A stretch of DNA of 64,000 nucleotides from Symbiodinium kawagutii (GCA_009767595.1 VSDK01001179.1:80221-144220), one strand, 5' to 3'. Positions 41,636-55,744 are shown, counted from the first letter of the stretch. Notes: generated from the sequence alone by a model not told the origin. Numbers and translations: made by a program.

Positions 41636-44600
41636 CTAAACAACAACTAGCCGTAACAGCTCCCCGTTGCTCCACAGGTCGTTTCCAACAGGTTCCAGGT
41701 CACTGGCTCCTCTAAAGACCTTGCACTCGAAGCCTTCCACGTCGATTTTGACGAAGGAGATTGGCAGCTCGGCAAAGCGTCCCTTCCGAAACTCGTTGTC
41801 GAAGAGCTTCACCTGCCAAGGCTTCAAAGGATACACGAACCAGTTGAAGCACTCGAAGCCATGATTGGATGGGTGGCAGTGGGTAAGGATGGATGATGAT
41901 GGTTAATCCATGTTAATCATATCACACATCATATTAGAAATCATCTGGTGTAGCAACCAACAGCAACCATAGGATATAGCAACCAACAAAACGCCACAAC
42001 AGCCCCAAGTGCGTTACCTCAAACTCCGTGCGGAAGGCGAACTTCACCGGAATCTGTTTGGTCGGATCCTGGAGGACCCACCATGGTGGTTGGGATGCTT
42101 GCGGAGGGTTTCGGTATGTCCATCGAGGTAAAGCCACGAGTTGTTTGGTGCTTCATGGCCATGGCTGAATTATGACTATACAAGACTATACAATGACCAT
42201 GTTGAGGTTTCTCTTGGTGAAGTTCTTGGGATTCAAACGGCTGGGCTGATTAGAAACATATCCACCAGGTCACATAGAGAAACAATGTCCCACATCTGGC
42301 GGTTGCATAATTGTCTTCTGGAAAACGTCTGACATGTTTCCCATGGGCTTTACAGTGCAGTGTTGTTGCACTCTACTTGACTCATTTTGAGAGGGGTAAA
42401 ACATCAGCTAATTGGTGCTTGTAGAGTGCTTGGATCTCGGAACAAGTGGGTGGTTTCAGCGGCTTAGAATGACACTTGAGCTAGCCGCAGAAAGTAACTC
42501 TTAAGGCAACTTAGGTATTCTAACATGCATTCTCATTGTCATCAATCACCATCAGGTATCATCAATGACCATGGGTACATCACGGCGTTCACAGCTGATC
42601 TCTGAGAAAGTGCTAGGGAAAACCTTCTTAGAAGGAAAAAACCCTGCACGGCAAAACGAAAAGTGCAAGTAGTGGCGGTTGCACACTTGCCTACACCGTG
42701 GAAAGAAAAACAAACGGAGGTAAAAATTGCCCGCGGGGCCCCATGTACAGGCATCTCCTTTGGAGAGCGGTGGGCCTGGAGCACAAACTATCTTTGCCCT
42801 CACTGGTACGAGGCTGAGCTGTCACGCTGGCCAGAAAGGAAAGCGGGAAAGGCAAGCAAGGAAGCAAGAGTGGAGCAAAGCAGACTTAAATGCCAATGGT
42901 AGGATACCAGCCATTTGTGCTACAGCAGTGTTTCACACTGGGTGTGAATGATTCACAGCCGACGCTTTAGCAGTTTTAACCCACAATCGTGATAGCTATA
43001 CCGTGGTCGGCAATCCTATCCCAGTATATCCATTGATATCATTCTAGGTGTATCTCTAAATGATACGCCCAAAACCAGTGTTCCAGGGTGACACAGTACC
43101 ATCATTGATCGATGCACCCATAAAACTGATGATACCCATCATCGCACTTGTTCTACTGCATATTTGACAGTGATATCCCTGTTACTGCAGGTCACTATAC
43201 AACCTTGTCTTCGAGCTGGATAAAATTCCTGATAGATCCTGATAGATCCTGATAGCATTGAACAAATAAACTATATTTCATTCACAACCAACCGATACAG
43301 TCCCTATGACGTAGTTCCTTGTTATTGACGGGTTCCTGTTGGTTGGTTACGACCCCATAACGATTGCAAGCCATCATCAAGGGCTGGTTGTATCATTGCG
43401 CTAAACCACAAAAAACCGGCTTAGTAGTCTTGATTTCACATCATTACAACCACCGGCAGCCATGATTAAGCATGAATCATCACCAACCACCGAAGGAAAC
43501 CTCTCCTGTCATCCGATTTGGGTCTCCCCAGCAGCCAGGCTCCTCGGCGGTGCTACACACCACGATGCCGTCGCCCACGTTCGAAGTATCAGACATCAAT
43601 CGACACCGCCCAGGCGCATCGCCCAAACCTGTGAGCAGCCACTGGGGGTGAACGGCACCCGGGGTTATCACCCATGATAATCATTGGGTCATGACTATCA
43701 GACACTAAGAGGTCACAACTCACAACCAAACTATGACTTATGTATACTGAAGATGAACTTATTATGAGAGAAACTTATTTGTAAGTATTTCAGACCTTGG
43801 AGATACCTTTTAGTATGGTACTCTGGTTATTTTTCATGTCCCCTAATCTGATCTTTCAAAATTTCGAAGGGCCCTGGAGCCCTAACAGGTCAGCTCATCT
43901 TCACTAATTAGCTCTACTGGTCAGGTAGCAGGTGAGCCATGAAATATACCGTCCAAAGCTATGACAATGATGACAGGTAACCCCATCATGGGATAACCAC
44001 AACCCAACTAGCAAGTCTGTTTCATTCTGTTTCATTCTTGGTTGGTCGTTTGTAGTTGGTTGTCAAAAAATCGTGGTTGATTACAAACCGTATCCCCACA
44101 TAGTATCGTGTCATGTTCTGTCTAACCATCCACCCATGAGGTCTCATTTACAGCGAAACACAACAGCACAAACTAACAAGCGTTTGGGACCCGATGGTTT
44201 CCTGGGAGGTGAATCATGGCAAGTGCCGAACCGCACAGGATTTCAAAACTCCAGTCTGCAACCATCACATAGGCCGAATGAACCATTATCACCATGGTAT
44301 ACTAGCAGTCCAGGAGTACAAGCGCCGTAGATTTTCACCCTTCAGATACATCGTGCATTCTCTTAGTATGGCAATTTGTAAAAACAATGATCTAGTCAGT
44401 ATGCAGGCTTTCTATTCACTTTATATAGCCATCAGTATTGAAAGCCTTAATTCTTGATTGTGATTGCTCACAGACCAGTGTAGTCAAGCACAATGAGCTC
44501 ATGACACAAACAGCGTCGAAGATAACCCCGACTGTTTTGGAAGCGCACCCATTGGAGGCTTGGGATTTCCAGTGGCTGAAAATGCAGGACTAATCAAGTC

Positions 44601-47600
44601 CAGTTGGCAGCGGATAGGCTGGACAAGTACGACTTTAATTAATCGGCTGTGATGAACCCCCAATACATCAGCAACTGTGAAACCTGGATCAAGGGGTTGC
44701 AAGGGCTGCTCAATTCGGCAGCGGAAGGACACTTGTTTGAAAGCCACATCAAATCAGTAGTAAACATGAGCAGCAAAAGTCGTCAACGACAATCATCAAC
44801 AACCGTAGCTCTCATCCTTGCCCTACGAAGCCACCAGCCCTCGCGGGGGACCCACCTACGGCATGCAAGTCCACTCTATCTGCGAGATCCGGATTGGCGC
44901 AAAGGGTAGCTCGCATCAGATCAACATTGCTAGGCATAGCTTCGAAGGTGGTCACATTCCACCCGGCCTGAACGGTTACGGGTGATGGTCAACCTGCAAT
45001 GAGAGCATCAGTTCATGATGAGTTGATACTGATACTTGAATGCCTTGAGGATTGGACAAAGCCAATCTTATCAACAGGGGTTGGTGGGAATCAATCATCT
45101 CTACTCACCTTCACCACCCATGGTATTGGCATGCATCAGAAATCAGTGCCAAATTGGCACTAGCTATGTTTGAATGTTCATAACTGCCCCTTCGGCCCAC
45201 TCATTTGTTTTCAGTACATACTGCATACATTGGGTGATAAAGGATGCTTGCACAATGATCCTTATTCATACACTTGAAAATGGCCAACAGCAGTGTATCA
45301 ATGTGTCAACAACACCGTGGATCACAGCTTGGACTCGTGTTGTTAACCCCCAGTCAGCTGGGAGGGCTGAAGGACAGGATTTCAATCATCCGGAAAGGAT
45401 CTCTGCATTCCAAGCATGTTTGTGGAAGAGTCAGGGTGTAGCCATCACTGGGGCGCCACGTAACCAATCAGCTGGCACGGCTGTATCAACAAAGGTCCGG
45501 TGACTGTCACCAAATGGCGCGATCTGGGAAAAATGGAAGATATTCAAGATAGAAAACACTTGGCTTCGAGTGATCCACACCAGAACACTAGGATGAATGG
45601 GGAAGGAGACATGTCAAGACACTGTACCATCAACCAAGCATTAGTTGAGCTGGCAACACCAACGATTAGAAAGAACGTTGCTGGTGGCGGCGGCACCCCT
45701 TATCGGCAGCTACCCTCCTATTAGGGACTACCAAACAAGGTTGGGCCGCCACTTGCTCAACATGCTTAGCTAGCGGTCAGATCATGAATTCGCCAAAGCA
45801 ATCAACCCACCAGAGGGTACTGTGATGACTCCCAACGCGGCCTGTACTCACAAGGGCATCAAAAGCTGCTCTCCCTCGATAACTCTTAGATAAATCAAGC
45901 TGGCAATGGAAAATCACCATAGATCGAAGGTAAATCCCATTGAGTACGATGGATTAGATGCAGCAACCAGTGAAAACTGCTGATTGTGAGGCTATGCTTT
46001 CGAAAAAATGATGACTCGCCAGGCAAGGAATCAACCCCAAAGCGGGCAGCCTTCGCCAAGGCAAAGGTGTAAAAACCAATGTTGCCGCCGATATCGCAAG
46101 CATGCCCCGGTTTCCTGGGCCGAAATTCTGGAGGCAAAATGCTTTTCCGCATATCTGCCACTCTACACTCTATAGATTCTTTATAGTTTTTGGGATTCCT
46201 AGTGACATTTGCAGTACATGTCTGGGAAGTATATAGAATCTGTAATCAATGATTGACCTGTTCACAACCATTATCATTGTGCCTGACCAACTTGCCATGA
46301 TCCCTCAGTGATCGCACTGAGTCAGCTGCGAGGTCCAGTAGCAGGGAAGCTACGACGAGGCTTACAGAACTGGCGTGCCCAACGGCGCTTCTAAGTAACT
46401 GTGGCTATTGCTGTCACAGGATACCATTTAGAGGCCACAAAAATCATCATCTTAAGATACCTTTGGTGGAAATCAACCATCACCTTTACTTGGGTGGGAA
46501 AGTCAACCAATTTTGTAGGTTGAATGCACTTGATGAAATTGAAGCATATCCATGTGGTGTTTCACTCTAGATGGATATGCAAAAGTTGCCAGTCGAAATC
46601 CTAGGAAGTTCATGTCAATGTCTGCCTCTACTCTTCACTAGAGCTACTACCTCGGTATCCATGATGGCAAGTGGACATGGATTCCTGTGTGGGAAATCTG
46701 TTGCCAATTGATCAAATATCCTAGATACTGTCCAATCTTTACGAACTGTATAGATTTATAGATGGCTTCCGAAATTGCACACTGATGACTAGGTGAAGTT
46801 CATGTTTCACCAGTCAACCCCAAACTTTCACCTTCTGGTAGAACTTGATAAGCTATGCTTTGCGGAAATGCTTGAAGCACTTGGGGAGGAATGATAAGCA
46901 TCGCTGCATCATCATGAGGAAATAAAACACTCTCGCGGCATCTCATTAACGGACATACCCACAATCATGGTGATGGAGCAAGAGTCCAGCCCTCCATGAA
47001 CTATTGACCCGTACTGACTCCAAGCCCTGCCCCTTCTTCCCATGACTTCTCCCTTAAAGCCATCACCATCTTCTTGAAACCTGGACGCTTACAGAACATC
47101 ACTCATCACTGGTGATGATTTGTCAGCTTCTTGGGCTTGTAAAGATGCTGTGGTCACAATACCTGATGTCCTACAAACTGATGGATTTTCATGGGTTTTC
47201 TGGGGATTTTTGTGATATATGATTACGGTAGCTAATCTTCATATTGCAACAAGTGTTCATGACTGTCACAACACCAAGCTACATGAACTGACCCCAAACA
47301 ATCAGAGTTTGCAGGAGCATCCCTTTGCCCAAGTCTTGCCCAGCTTCCCAAGTCTTTTCACATCGAGTTGTTCCCAGTTGTGTCGAAAGGTCACGCTTTG
47401 ACTCACGATGTCATTTCCAGCATAGACCGCCATTTTGAAGGTGGCAAGTTGTCGCAGCTGCACCGTGGACCAGCGAGCGCCCGCTGGCAGTTGACATTCA
47501 CCGCGAGCATCCACGGCCATCCGCGGTGCAGCTGTTGCTTGGAAGAGCCGCGGCATTGGAGCGACCGGAATTAAGGGCACCTTCGAAGCCTCAGGGGGAG

Positions 47601-47625
47601 AAGAAACAGCTTCAAACCGCTTCAT
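41636..47625 (-). CDS. FkbM-family SAM-dependent methyltransferase, six exons
   Basis: Six minus-strand exons join with every junction in phase into 286 codons including a TAG stop: 47340-47625, 46051-46154, 44856-44967, 43501-43628, 42018-42068 and 41636-41812. The product has an N-terminal FKMAVYAGNDIVS block, SAM-binding motif I CDIGGNIGFYTFALAK (exon 2), TFEAMPSNVDLMRATLCANP (exon 3, the acidic SAM-ribose position), LGDAPGRC and NVGDGIVVC (exon 4), and the family hallmark FVKIDVEGFECKVFRGA (exon 6). FkbM enzymes are mostly O-methyltransferases; the substrate cannot be told. No signal peptide is visible. Introns 1 and 2 appear to be GC-AG, the others GT-AG. The start is the first ATG after an in-frame TGA. 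The tail after GAS (DLEPVG and on) is less typical, so exon 6 could end earlier. Exon 1's donor is the least certain boundary. Confidence 0.85.
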
Positions 47626-48762
47626 TTGCAAATGAACTCAGAAGCAAAATCAGAAGTTGCAATGATCATCACTGGAACTTTTGCTAGCTTCGCCTCAGCC
47701 TTCGTCGTTCTCGTGGCCTTCCATGTGAGGCAATCCCAACATGAAACGCCAACGAAAGATGGTGGGACATCTCTTGGCATTTCACGGTGGGAGTGCGGAG
47801 GTTATATTGAGGAGGAGGGATCATGTGTCTGCATGATACACCTCCAACAGGAAGCAACCACAGGATACATTGTTTGAATAGAGCTGTCATGAGCTTGATC
47901 AGAGTACCGGATGATGAACAAGAAAGGCAGAGATCCAGTGCCAGATTGACTAACCAGCAAAGTGGCAGTAAGCAATAAGCAGGTTAGTCAATAAGATGTC
48001 AAGACCCAATAAACCACCAAGAACTGCAGGAATTCGACGACAATGGCGCCTGATCAGCTGCTGGAACATGGCACCGGTGCTCAGAAGCAGCAGCTACCAG
48101 CAGCCAGCAGCATCACAAGATTAGTCACCCAGTTCTGTGTAGTCATTTTAGTGGTTTTATTACCTTACATGTTCCTTGATTGTGTTTATTTATGTATGTA
48201 TCTTTACTATTGTTTACCTATGTTGATTCCCAACTGGTCCTAACGTGATTCTTATCTACACATTGGCAAGCCCTTTTGAACGTCAGTGTGATGAGACTTT
48301 GAGTAACGAATGCATCTGTGTGGTAGGGCGTTTATGGACCATGCATATCGTATAGACACCATGGTAGCTTGTGGTTGAGGCTACCAGAACGAGCATTGGG
48401 GACCCATTGTCAAAACCAACCCTGGATGTGAGACGAAGCAGATGTCAAGCCTCTTTGAGCATGATGGTACCTGATAACTCTGAGTAGCACCATTCGCAGA
48501 AAGACATCGGTACTTCCAAGGCCAACACTCACGACCAAGAGCAGCGGTCACACCAAACAACTGCGAATCATGATCGATGCTCATGGGAGATTCATCTGGA
48601 TCAAAACCCTCTAGGAACATTCCAAAAATGACTGGAGAATGGTTGTTGTTCCTTCCGACCCCCTGGGCGCGCGCGTTTTCGTGTGCGCAGTTGCCATAGT
48701 CACAGCGTGTTTTTGTTGTTTTTTCTCATTCAGTGCACGTTTTCGGGGTGTCGTGGTTTGTG
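47626..48762. other. Spacer upstream of the FkbM gene
   Basis: No coding segment supported. It should hold the promoter or intergenic signals of the FkbM gene, but no motif is recognisable. Confidence 0.5.
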
Positions 48763-48929
48763 CATGGCACGATGGTCACCGTGGTGATTGGGGTGGGGTG
48801 GGGTGGGGATGTGCAGCGTCGCCAGGATGTCTTCTACGTGTGCGTCTGGCGTGTCTGTGGTCATGGCACGATGGTCACCGTGGTGATTGGGGTGGGGTGG
48901 GGTGGGGATGTGCAGCGTCGCCAGGATGT
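48763..48929 (+). repeat. 99-bp-period tandem duplication with G-quadruplex motifs
   Basis: Two copies of a 68-bp sequence start at 48763 and 48862, identical by eye over the 68 bp. Each contains GGGGTGGGGTGGGGTGGGG (48790-48808 and 48889-48907), a perfect four-tract G-quadruplex motif. A plus-strand ORF over it (48639-49046) is open mainly because the period is a multiple of three. Confidence 0.9.
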
Positions 48930-51900
48930 TTTCAAACGGTTCTAGATTCCATGAAGTTCTATCGCGCAAAGTGCATGGGGCATCTTGGATGGTCTCCTGA
49001 AGCCTTTGGTGATGTGTCAAAAGACAAAGACTGGCTGCTGATCTGAGACAAAAACGACTGCAAAAAAGAACAGTTTCTGGAATCCATCGAAAGCAATTTC
49101 GTATTCTAAATTACAATGCAAACAGGCCATGCCATATGAGCCGCGCGCGCGGCCAAGGGCCCGGAACGTTGTTGTTGGGTTCACCTATAATTCGTTGGGC
49201 TGGTTGGCAACCATATGAATCTGAAATCCGACAATGTATCTCAGCGAAATCCCGGCCTTCAAATCATGTAGCGGGAATCCCTCGCGAGTGAAGACTTGAA
49301 GAATTATCGCGCAAGCAGCCTGGAATTTGACAGAATCTAACCCTTGAGAAGGCTTTCCAGGTACACTAAGCAACAGCTTGCAATGTGATTATTTCCAATG
49401 GTAAGACCACATCAAATTTATGCATGGCCGAGTCTACACATGATAGGTATCCGAAACAATACCGTAATTTGGGATGGTCAATGCCTGTTGCTGTATAGAG
49501 CCCCTCAAAGCCCTTTTTCAGTAATGTAGGCTACCCTTTCCCCATTCATATCTGCATAAATTCATAGACTCCGACATGCAGTACATTACTTGCGTGCTTT
49601 CCCATTGCATCGACATTGCATCGCATTAGAGTGCGGGACAAACATAAATTTGCCATCACAGAAAGAAGCCTTTGCTTATATGCACAACTCTTCTACATTA
49701 ATTGTATGTGTGTCAACGCATTTGATGTTGGTCTACGTCAATCTCAAACCTACAATAAAATATGGGAACCCTAGCCAACAAGTCAGGGGGATCAAAAGCT
49801 CTATATTGGGAAGCTTGGGTGATCTCAAACTCAGGGGGTTGCGATCCCCAGGAATCACCACGTCCAAAAAGCTGCTACAATCTTTTTGACAATAGGTGAT
49901 CCGATTCTTTTTAGATGTTGAAAGTGTATTCCCGGATGCTTTAGTACCTCCCCTATCGTTTTCCAAGTTTCGGGATCGTTCTTAGGGTCTTGTTTTTAGT
50001 ACGTCCCCTATCGTTTTCCAAGTTTGGGCATCGTCTTTTGGGGTATTGTTTTTAGTACGATCCCTTTCGTTTTGCGAGAAAAGAGACCCGATGAAACACC
50101 CCTTGTTGAAAACGGCAGTTGTCTCAACTAGCTTCATCGTGTTTTATCAACTGACCCACCCGCACTGATCCGTTTCTTTTCTGCAATACCCCAAACCCCT
50201 TGCCCAGTCACCCGCAGTCGCTGTGTCACCAAAAACTTTGCATACCAACTAATGACGAATACAAGACACCCAACAGCACCACAGCCAGCAATGAAATGAA
50301 CTCCCTTCACTGTATGCCTATGATCGAATGAGTGAGAATAGACGATCAATCAAATACATGATTGGTCAAGTCAGCCATTGAAGGATATCAGAGGGTATCC
50401 GAACAGAATGGCTGTTCGTTCCCCATGGAGCTGAAGCTGGGATTCACCTCCTTGGGGTTCCCCAGCACCTTGGGGCCCTAGGACTTGGTCGTCCAAGTTC
50501 TGGGTGGCTCATCCCAATGCAAGGTGGTTGCCACGGTTGTTGATGCTTGCTGATTGGCATGGCTAGTCATATTAGCAGTTAACGATCAAGAAGTACTTAT
50601 GTTTTCATTCACCGTCCTTAATCATTCACTGTGGTCAATCAGCAAGCTGCAAGTATTGTTTCAGCCATCAGCAAGCAAACACCATGACCGTCTGTCAGTT
50701 GAAGCTGCAAATACCAAATAATCTACTTATCGTAGTTACGTTTCATGGCCAGGTGAGTCTACCCTCAATCCGGAAACTCCTACGGTAAGCACTACAGTTG
50801 TGGTTGATATCTCACAGTTAATGGGTACAGTACCACTGGTTTTTAACGATTATCTGTCTGTTGATAATGTCCAGAATGGTTGGTGGCTAACCATTCTGGA
50901 CCATTGTTGCTTTTAGTTGGTGGGTTAGTTCAAAGGCGTCAAACAACAACCGTTCTACATCTCTACATGTTGGGAATTGCAACCCATGATGACAGGCTGC
51001 TGAGATGGTTGTCCCTGTGCAGTCATGGGGCGGCAGCCAACACGAAACACACACAGCTGTTTCGCGCTGAGCAAGTCTTCAACATGACGCGCGCGAATCA
51101 TGCACCACGGTGGGTGAGCCCTGGGCTCGGCTGGCAACCTATGCTTGAGTAAACGGACAGGCTCGGACGGGCGTCACGTCGAGTCCATGAAGAGAACCCA
51201 AAAGCCATGTTTTTCCCAATGAAAGTCGGTGAGATCGAAGGTCCGAATGGACAACTCCACGTTCTTCAATTCACTGGAACACATGTGTATGTGCACATGC
51301 ATTTAAATGTATGCATGTACAAATGAATCATCCATACGGAGACATATAAATGGGGGCTTAATTGTCAGACCGATGTTCTAGGCCGATGTTCTTGATCAGA
51401 TTCCCAGGTGTATTCTTCATGCACCTGGACTTCAGTGGTTGTACTGGTTGACGTGCCATTATTCGATAGTGATGTCTGCATGCATGCGGACATACATGCA
51501 GCCTATTGACAATGAATAGGTTCCACTCTACACATCTTGGTCCCATTTATCTCGCATTTCATCCTACTGTTTGGGCTTACTGCTACAGATGCAGACACTA
51601 CAGGCCATTCTGGTTTGATGTGTTGCTCTTTCAATGGGCGGTCTGCTAATCTAGTGAAAAACTGGACTTCAGTTGAAAGATACCATATCCTATGCCACAA
51701 TGGAACTGATTCAAAATACTAATTCACTTGTTGAATTTGTGCCAACAATCCAAGCAATGCGTTTTTAAACGAAGAGTTCCTGTCAGCAAGTAGTTGGAAT
51801 CATTGTTGTTGCTATCAATCCAAATTAGACCAAGTTCTATTTCATCAATCATACGAATCTAAACAAACAGTTCCAATAAAGCAAACCGATGAATCAACCA

Positions 51901-52922
51901 TGGTCAAACATCAATGATCAAGCTCAACCGTGGTCGATCACTTTTGAACGGTAGAACACATCGTTATCATACTAGCTACTACTCAGAACTACTCATTAGT
52001 ACCCTGTTGTCAACCCCCTATCAACTATTCATTCACTATTCATCAACTATTCATCAGCTATCAACCAGTCTCAACCATTATCACTACTAATCATTACTCC
52101 TGACAGTGACCATGCTTACCAAGCATGCTCAACCAAGGGATACACCGACCAACTCAGGGATCACGGATCTCCTCATGGTTTGAAAGCATCAGGACATGGC
52201 AACACCTTGGGGAAGGAGAGACATATAACATACATATATCATATATTTTGATATACAGATTCGATTCGTATTAAGCAAACAGTAAAAACAACAATGAAAG
52301 GAAACTTCACAAAGGATCTTGGTCCAATTAGGAGGTTAAGCATAGCATCCAAAGATATGGTAGCGGCTGGCGACTATTCTCTGGCCTTTCAGAGCTTCAT
52401 GATCGGAATCCATAGTGGTGATCAACAATCATGGGCTGTCATGTAGGTTGGTTGATGGCTAAAGGGTGATGTCAACTAATTTAGATATGCTGGTGAATAT
52501 GGCCATTTGCACAGACATTGACTCAAAATGAATCAAGAATGAATCAAAAGGCATTTGCACAGCTTTGACGGGTTCGCTACTTGTTTTAAGAGACCAAGAT
52601 TGGTTCAACACATGTTAATCAATGTAGGATGGCAATTCAATATGTCAAACCATGTGATGCTGAGATCCGCAACATTCACAAAATACATATTGGTTCCACA
52701 TGTGTTCGGCCGTGAGCAATGAAGAACCCAAGGTTTCCGCCGGCGCTTCCCCTTGTTCCTCTCCCACATTGCCCTCCGCTCCCCATGCCTTGTATTTGAT
52801 GTTTTCATCTCGGAGCTGCCTGCAGGACACAGCTTTGTGCATCCACTTCATAGGCCATGGACTTCCTGTGATAGATGTGGAGCCATCAATATCTTCACAG
52901 TTGAACAGTGTAGACGTCTTCA
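48930..52922. other. Spacer, no gene supported
   Basis: Contains the 55-bp tandem repeat at 49.94 kb and TGGTTGA/CAACCA-type DNA (50550-50900, 51890-52090). Only short ORFs without coding character. Confidence 0.5.
49941..50090 (+). repeat. 55-56-bp tandem repeat, three copies
   Basis: TTAGTACNTCCCCTATCGTT begins at 49941, 49996 and 50052, followed by TTCCAAGTTT-type sequence. The third copy is more diverged. Confidence 0.85.
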
Positions 52923-55744
52923 CTAGCAACGACGCTTTCTTGTGAGCCTCACTCTAGGTGAGGCAAAAGTGGAAAGAATCTGCAAGAAGTGCTTTTGCAG
53001 AAGGGCTGGCTGCCAACTGCACACATTGGAATTCGTGCGGCCGAGCCGGTCCCAGACCTCCAGAAGATTCACGACATGCATATGTCCTATTCCTTTCGCC
53101 AGATCCAGAGGTGTTTTGCCTGAGCGTAGCAACCAACACAACCAGCGTCAAAACGTTCAGTGCAGAATATCCCCGTTGACACGCGTTGGTTCAGATCATA
53201 CTCCGACATCACATGCTTCGCCCTAAATTATGAAAGGACAACCAACTCTCAAACATCCATGAATGGAGCCTGGATAAACTAAAACACAGGTGCTACAAGT
53301 TGGATCGGTGATGGGCGAGACTTCAAAAATCCACAAAACAGATTACCAGGCATTGGTACATCAAGATGTAGGATCAATTATCATGGGTTTCCAATTTGCC
53401 TGAGGTGCTTTGTACCCTTACCCAGTGCTGCCCGTGACCCAAAGGATCAAAAAGGCACACAGGATTTGTGTTGAGACTGGACCACGATGAAATGAATATT
53501 GTCACAAGCTACGTGTTATGTGTTCTGTGCTATTTCATCTGCGCGTGAGCCAATGAATGTCATGACGTTTTTTCGACGTATTCCTCGCACGAAAAAGAGA
53601 TGCTGTACAGCGGGTAAGATTGCACTAAATACATCTGAATACAGTATACAGCTCTCCTGTATTGGGTGCATCAACATGCATGCGACCAGCTGCATGAAAC
53701 CTTCATAGAATGAGTCTATAGCCGCAACAATGCAACGCATTGCGGCCTTGAGTAGATTTATGAACACACAATGCGGCCATATTCACCCATGCAGCCCTAT
53801 GGAATTACGCCGACAATCTGCTGCTGAATCTGGAAACATCTCAAGACAAAGCCCGCAGCTAGAGAAACTGCGTTGCTTTTGAGCTTATATGAACTGGTCT
53901 ATTGGATTGTGATCTAGATGTCAATTATCTTCACGCGATTCTTTCAGCTGTCGGCAGAACACTAGAAAAGGTCAATAAGAACACGAGGCGAGACCTGCGA
54001 CGATGCATCACAGCTGCAAGTTGGTTGATGTGACTTGGAAGTATGCTATACCCATGCCTACCAAACGCGAGATATGCTTTGACAACGAACTAAGCATATC
54101 ACGCTATCAGTACTGGGCGTACGGGTGTTCGAATGCATAACCATCGATGAACCACATCAACTGCGCTGCCCTGCAAGCCCATAGCCCATAATCATCTCAG
54201 TACAAATTCAAAGTGCACAACAACAGTTTGAAATTTGCGCAGTGCCATAGTCCAGGTTGTGGTTGGAAAGTTGCATCGGCGTTATCGTCGTGCCCTCCGA
54301 CAAGCAACGATAGGATGGATGTCACTTACAATTCATGTCACCCACACACTCTCACACAAGACTTCCATCTTGTGTTAAGGGCATTCATTCATGCAGCAAA
54401 ATCCAACCGATAAAATGAGCAATGAGCAAATCGTGTCATCTCAATCCACGTCCAAAAATAAATGTGTGCCACGATGAGCACTTGGTGACGTTGTCCTTCT
54501 ATTGGTTACTACAACCCCCACATTTCCCAAACATAGAACCCCAAAATCATGGATGTGCAAAACATAAATGGTGATTGAAACTTATCTAAACCAATGAATT
54601 GATGTCATTTAGTTAAGTATCAAATAGATCATCTAATCATCAAATGATAATCACATACAATCACTCAAAGTTGATATAAAAATTCACCATTTTTCTTCCC
54701 CAACTTCCCCAGGGCCCCCTGACCACCGCTGTCCTTCGGCGCCACGGCAGCCCGCAGCTCCAGCAGTCGCTGCAGCGCCGCCGCGGAGCCGTTCCGAGCC
54801 GCCTGGTGCAGCGGCGTCTGACCTCGCGGTCGCCCCTCTGCAGCTCCGCGCGGCGCGGCTTCTCCCGGGGCCCCCGGCGGAAGCGGTTCGCCGCGTCGAG
54901 GTCGGCGTTGGCCGCAGCCAACACGGAGACGACCTCCGCGTGGTCGTGCCGTGCAGCTTCGTGCAGGGCGGTCTCACCTCGGAGCGATCGCAGGCGCTGG
55001 AGGCACCGAGGCGCCAGGAGCTGCACCAAGTCCCAGGGAGGGAGAGCTCAACGGCCGCTGGGGGGAAGGTCATGGGTGAAGATGGAGATGTATCTGCATC
55101 AATTATCCGCCTTTGGTGTATCATGATGTATCTGTTTGATGATGGGTGAAGAGCACGAAATTGGCGTAGCAACTGTTTGATGACGTTCTTTGACAAGATG
55201 CATTTCAGATCCAGGACTTTACGTGACCATCTCTCCCTGCTGACAGTGTCACTCTTTCCAATCGAAAGGAGGACATAGCATGTCATGGCTGCATGACACC
55301 GTCATGGATTGATGTCTGAAGAGTCAGATGCATCCACTGCTAAAAATGATGTCCCCCAATATCAGGGGAAGATAAGATATCTTCATCTGTACGGTCACCC
55401 CTGTATCATCAACAAAGGTTTGGGACACACAGTCTTAAGAGCAAAAGTTCGAAGCAACCCTAAAACATGGTATCACTTAAAAATGTGCATTATCACACAA
55501 CCAACTTGAGCACAGTGACGAAGGCATCGTTTCACTGTTCCAGCCCAAAAACGTCCTCAACCGCCTCCACTGTTCCTAACGAGACATCTGCACCGCGCGG
55601 TCGCCCCCAGGGACGCCGCCACAGACTGAGCCACCGGACCGTTGCCGCCCGCCTGTCTCACCGCAGCGGGGTCGCGGAGGACGAAGCCGCGCACCGCGGC
55701 GACGTCGCCAGCTTCGGCAGCTTGGAAGATGCCGGGACCGCAGT
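52923..55744 (-). CDS. Ankyrin-repeat gene, unit C (3' four exons)
   Basis: Minus-strand exons at about 55640-55744, 54879-54977, 54724-54822 and 52923-53119 join in phase 1 and carry four ankyrin repeats. Key starts: GIFQAAEAGDVAAVRGFV, ETALHEAARHDHAEVVSVLA, QTPLHQAARNGSAAALQRLL and KTPLDLAKGIGHMHVVNLLE, ending VWDRL and a basic tail to a TAG. Ankyrin repeats bind proteins; the partner is unknown. The second and third exons are exactly 99 nt, one repeat each. The intron between them is only 56 nt (GC-AG) and explains what looks like a frameshift. The first exon lacks AG at the expected place (GCG instead); a nearby GAAG keeps phase. The 5' end of the gene was not found. Confidence 0.75.

Noticed and set aside
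48639-49046. Plus-strand 135-codon ORF with a repeated Trp/Gly/His peptide
   Set aside because: Open because of a 99-bp duplication of G-rich DNA; the composition is not protein-like and it opposes the local gene direction.
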